A stretch of DNA of 33,316 nucleotides, from contig JAFUFK010000028.1 of the NCBI GenBank assembly GCA_017469925.1, positions 1 to 33,316 on the forward strand, given 5' to 3'. The translations under genes were made by a program, and so were the position numbers. The DNA comes from Bacteroidaceae bacterium (GTDB taxonomy: Bacteria > Bacteroidota > Bacteroidia > Bacteroidales > Bacteroidaceae). The number at the start of each line of letters is the position of its first letter. Within the stretch, counting starts at the first letter, position 1. Below are positions 31,107 to 33,316 of this stretch, one piece after another. Below the pieces are notes generated by a model. The model was not told the DNA's origin and ran no database searches. It saw nothing but the letters and a program-made list of their open reading frames with translations.

Positions 31107-31892
31107 CTATTTTTTTATGGGAAATATTTTCATATAATTGTAATCTGTAATTTTCAGAATTCCTTTCTCATCTAATTCGGCTATTGCTTCTACTTTCTTA
31201 CAATCATCATTATAGTATGCAACAGAATAATAACCCTTCCTTACTTCCTCGAAAACAGCTTTAACATCAGCGGAAGCCCAGTTGGGATTGTCTGTCTCCA
31301 ATATAATAGCGACATACTTATTCCCCTCTTTAATAATTCCCAATTTATAGAAAGTACTTCCTATATTCTTATATATACCTTCTATTTCATCAAGCTCTTT
31401 TGTTGAAAGATATTCATTTATTTGTTCTGCCGTCCATGCTGAAATTGATGATGACGGAATCTGTGAAATAGGTGTTTTATCTGGGTCGAATTGATAGGGA
31501 CATTTCAATACTATTTTCAAGGCGTTTTTCCCCGCTCGAGCCAATTCGTTATCTGCTTTAAAGCCCCAATTCGCGTGCCCACTTAAAGTCATCACATTTT
31601 CTCCTAGCATATTATTAATTACAATTGTAACAAATGTTCCCACACTATGCCTAACCTCATAACTCCATGAACATATTAGAGTAGCCATCCTTTCCTCTCT
31701 CTTTGTAGGCATACTTGATTTCTGCTTGATAAATGTAAAGCCCTTATTGACAAAACAATTTTCTATTTCTTGTTCAATTCCCGATCCTTCACGTGACGAT
31801 TTTAGATACAAGTATTTATATCCATCTAGGTCTTGGGCATTTACAATGAGTGAACATAATGCAACTACTAATAAAGAAATAACATGTCTCAT
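31107..31892 (-). CDS. Secreted protein of unknown function
   Basis: This 261-residue protein has the signal peptide MRHVISLLVVALCSLIVNAQ. ATG 31892 is chosen because the upstream in-frame start at 31934 would put 14 charged residues before the signal. The N-terminal half has a strand/helix pattern (GYKYLYLKSSREGSGIEQEI, MATLICSWSYEVR) and a central DELARAGKNALKI-like helix; the C-terminal half is mixed alpha/beta (STFYKLGIIKEGNKYVAIIL). No family is recognised. It precedes the small lipoprotein by 4 bases and is A+T-rich like it. A structured RNA candidate ends about 60 bases upstream and could be a separate transcript or its leader. Confidence 0.7.
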   Translation of the reverse strand: MRHVISLLVVALCSLIVNAQDLDGYKYLYLKSSREGSGIEQEIENCFVNKGFTFIKQKSSMPTKREERMATLICSWSYEVRHSVGTFVTIVINNMLGENVMTLSGHANWGFKADNELARAGKNALKIVLKCPYQFDPDKTPISQIPSSSISAWTAEQINEYLSTKELDEIEGIYKNIGSTFYKLGIIKEGNKYVAIILETDNPNWASADVKAVFEEVRKGYYSVAYYNDDCKKVEAIAELDEKGILKITDYNYMKIFPIKK

Positions 31893-31951
31893 AAATAACT
31901 GATTTAATTTGTTTTTAATTTCGTTATAGTCCAATCACGTAGTATAGACAG

Positions 31952-32098
31952 AAAAAAACGTGGACCAAAACTTCGTTTATGCTCCTGAGGTATCGGCAAA
32001 CACCATGCAACCATATACGAGTAAAAGTCCACGCCATCGAGCGTGAACATTAACCTTACTCTTGGTTGCTCCATCTAATTTGCCGATTTTCAGGAAGC
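31952..32098 (-). ncRNA. Candidate structured small RNA (about 147 bases)
   Basis: Reading the minus strand from about 32098, a long-range helix pairs 32079-32087 with 31992-32000 (9 bp, perfect), 32090-32095 with 31983-31988 (6 bp) and 32097-32098 with 31981-31982. Inside it is a local hairpin of 8 bp (32041-32048 with 32027-32034, one G-T pair, 6-base loop). The strand then runs to GTCCACG (31965-31959) followed by seven T (31958-31952). GTCCACG is complementary to the 3' arm of the local hairpin (32033-32027), so that arm can pair in two ways. TAACTTTG at 32112-32105 is a -7 box whose start point would fall at the foot of the long helix. It resembles in outline the published description of Bacteroidales-1 RNA; identity is not verified. 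Confidence 0.6.
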
Positions 32099-32104
32099 AA
32101 GAAT

Positions 32105-32112
32105 CAAAGTTA
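32105..32112 (-). promoter_or_regulatory. Promoter -7 box of the RNA candidate
   Basis: TAACTTTG on the minus strand fits TAnnTTTG; no good TTTG lies 19-21 bases upstream. Its predicted start, about 7 bases on, coincides with the first paired base of the RNA helix. Confidence 0.45.
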
Positions 32113-32171
32113 ACGTTCTTTCTATGTGTCTTTATGTTTCTGTGCTATGTCATGTTTTTATAATTTTAATC

Positions 32172-32263
32172 GGGCTTCGCCCTGTTTAACGTTTAAAGTT
32201 TAATGGTTTATAGCGCTTCGCGCTGGTATTATCACTACGTGCTGGCATAAGCGCTGACGCGCT
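32172..32263. repeat. Tandem mini-hairpin repeats
   Basis: After a single GGGC-TTC-GCCC hairpin (32172-32182) come three tandem units of 20, 19 and 20 bases starting with GG and ending in GCT: 32205-32224 (AGCGC-TTC-GCGCT), 32225-32243 (CAC-TAC-GTG) and 32244-32263 (AGCGC-TGAC-GCGCT). The stems differ in sequence but keep pairing. They lie just downstream of the PIN gene and may stop its transcription. Confidence 0.65.
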
Positions 32264-32272
32264 GGTTAGAGG

Positions 32273-32710
32273 TTATGGGTTAGAGGGTCTATTATTTTGC
32301 TGTATATCTAACAGGGACATGAAATGGTCTAAAGTAGCTATTTCGACGCGAGGGAAATCTATTTGCTTCAAGACTTCGAAGTGTTTATCCTCGGTAACAA
32401 TATATTCTGCATTGGCAATAATGGCGCAATCGACAAATTTGTTGTCATCCGGGTCCTGATGGATAAGGTTGAAGTGAAAATGAGGGTCGTAGTGCAAGCA
32501 ATAGGGATTATTCAAGATAGCATCTACTACTCCTTCTGCCACAATCGGGTTGGCAACTCGCCCTATTACTTCCCGGTATTCACTGATTATCTCATTACTG
32601 ACACAAAGGCAATACAGCCCCATCTGGAATGATTTCCAAACAGGATAGTAAGGACTATGTCTGGATATCATCTGCAACAGGCAATTGGTATCTAACACTA
32701 TATTCCTCAT
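32273..32710 (-). CDS. PIN-domain toxin of a type II toxin-antitoxin pair
   Basis: PIN proteins are small Mg-dependent RNases. The 145-residue product has the family acidic residues: Asp7 in VLDTNCLL, Glu44 in ISEYREV, Asp94 in NKFVDCAIIANAEYIVTEDKHF with Asp108, and the spacing of COG1569-type putative toxins. Its ATG overlaps the stop of the upstream antitoxin-like gene by 4 bases (ATGA). The two genes are preceded by a consensus promoter. The C-terminal tail (QQNNRPSNP) runs into A/G-rich repeats and is probably not conserved. Target RNA is unknown. Confidence 0.88.
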   Translation of the reverse strand: MRNIVLDTNCLLQMISRHSPYYPVWKSFQMGLYCLCVSNEIISEYREVIGRVANPIVAEGVVDAILNNPYCLHYDPHFHFNLIHQDPDDNKFVDCAIIANAEYIVTEDKHFEVLKQIDFPRVEIATLDHFMSLLDIQQNNRPSNP

Positions 32711-33000
32711 TGCTGTGGCTTGTATGGAGTGCGGTAATGAGCGGTCTTCAGATCTTCAAGGGTTTGCTCGTTCCAAACCCCTTCTTCCCAAAGCCGATCC
32801 ATTTCCTTGTCAACGAGTTGGGCAAAGTAGTTGGAAATGGCCACTTTAAGTCCTCGTACCTCTTCGTCTGTACGCAGATGGGCGACAGCATTCAGCACCT
32901 CAATTTGCGCTGGAGTAAATACTGTATGGCCGTACAACGCCACGGGATCATTAGCCTGAAGTGGTTTCTTTTCTTCTAAGTGATATTGTTCGCTCTTCAT
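32707..33000 (-). CDS. Antitoxin-like partner of the PIN toxin
   Basis: This 97-residue protein is mostly helical and acidic/basic mixed (TPAQIEVLNAVAHLRTDEEV, FAQLVDKEMDRLWEEGVW). I recognise no DNA-binding motif with certainty. Position directly upstream of, and overlapping, a COG1569-type PIN gene is the standard arrangement for its antitoxin, and the length fits. The promoter at 33057-33026 leaves a leader of about 20 bases. The role is inferred from the context. Confidence 0.75.
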   Translation of the reverse strand: MKSEQYHLEEKKPLQANDPVALYGHTVFTPAQIEVLNAVAHLRTDEEVRGLKVAISNYFAQLVDKEMDRLWEEGVWNEQTLEDLKTAHYRTPYKPQQ

Positions 33001-33025
33001 ATGGCTACCATACTATATCCACAGG

Positions 33026-33057
33026 CAAAGATAGTGCAAATCGAGCGAAAAAGCAAA
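33026..33057 (-). promoter_or_regulatory. Consensus promoter of the toxin-antitoxin operon
   Basis: TTTG (33057-33054), a 20-base spacer and TATCTTTG (33033-33026) match the consensus exactly. The first 35 bases of this repeat copy differ from the copy at 29775-29809 at one position only, so both operons use the same mobile or duplicated promoter unit. Confidence 0.85.
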
Positions 33058-33088
33058 TTTTATTTGGACTTTTTCCGAGCGGAAGTAT

Positions 33089-33105
33089 TTTTGGCGAAGC
33101 CAAAA
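33089..33105. terminator. Small hairpin between the 5S terminator and the toxin-antitoxin promoter
   Basis: TTTTGGC (33089-33095), loop GAA, GCCAAAA (33099-33105). It could act as a second terminator for the rRNA operon, protecting the toxin-antitoxin promoter from read-through. Confidence 0.35.
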
Positions 33106-33141
33106 TATCTCCTCCCCATCAATGAAGAGGGCCCTAAACGA

Positions 33142-33174
33142 AGAAAGCCCCCGCATCTTACGATGCAGAGGCTT
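33142..33174 (-). terminator. Rho-independent terminator of the rRNA operon
   Basis: A 13-bp stem (33145-33157 with 33162-33174, two G-T pairs, loop GTAA on the minus strand) lies 13 bases after the 5S rRNA end and is followed by TTTCTT. This is a clear intrinsic terminator. Confidence 0.85.
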
Positions 33175-33186
33175 CCCAAAGAAAAA

Positions 33187-33291
<105 letters not shown>

Positions 33292-33316
33292 AAATGTCGG
33301 TGCAAGGTGAGCGCAA

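Overview
The window reads as a chromosomal segment of a Bacteroidales bacterium, most likely Prevotellaceae. The reasons are the sigma-ABfr-type promoters (TTTG, about 20 bases, TAnnTTTG) seen repeatedly, the scarcity of Shine-Dalgarno sites, signal peptides ending in GQAQ or NAQ, DUF4369/TlpA-type thioredoxins, Bacteroidetes-type lipoproteins (Cys-Gly-Asp-Asp-Asp), C-terminal sorting domains of the type IX secretion kind, and a thrA-apgM-thrC cluster. The species cannot be named from the sequence alone.

Layout. 1-247: an intergenic stretch holding a 133-base rod-like inverted repeat. 248-3805 (+): three tandem secreted TlpA-like thioredoxins with nearly identical signal-peptide DNA. 3932-9082 (-): threonine synthase, an ApgM-type enzyme that probably acts as homoserine kinase, and bifunctional aspartokinase/homoserine dehydrogenase. 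9102-14251 (-): upstream of and co-oriented with these lie a DUF4861 protein, a GH105 lipoprotein and a GH20 hexosaminidase. 14360-16948 (+): a divergent PL26-like exo-rhamnogalacturonan lyase. Together GH105, PL26-like, DUF4861 and GH20 look like a small glycan (pectin RG-I) utilisation cluster without SusC/SusD. 16949-17730: about 780 bases with no real gene, holding a large nested palindrome, an orphan promoter and a 13-codon ORF. 17731-25698 (+): a FadL/OmpP1-type porin, a GH5 mannanase-like lipoprotein, a 1476-residue CotH/lamin-tail mosaic protein and a YqiA-type hydrolase. 25693-29763 (-): an operon of two outer-membrane barrels and a PAP2 phosphatase. 29775-32272: an A+T-rich accessory zone with promoter-bearing repeats, a decayed COG2865/AlbA_2-type gene, two unknown secreted proteins and a structured RNA candidate. 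32273-33000 (-): a PIN toxin/antitoxin pair. 33187-33291 (-): 5S rRNA, the 3' end of an rRNA operon that continues past the window.

The most unusual theme is a set of tandem arrays of 7-base units (each of different sequence) placed within or at the edges of genes: inside thrC, over the thrC start codon, over the apgM stop codon, inside thrA, inside GH105, in the GH20/PL26 divergent promoter, and inside the FadL signal peptide. Because 7 is not a multiple of 3, gain or loss of a unit would shift frame. Two G+C-rich palindromic insertions in thrC and apgM add further in-frame foreign peptide. The best candidate for an undescribed element is the structured RNA at 31952-32098, where a promoter -7 box, the start of a 17-bp long-range helix, an 8-bp hairpin and a T7 tract line up on one strand.
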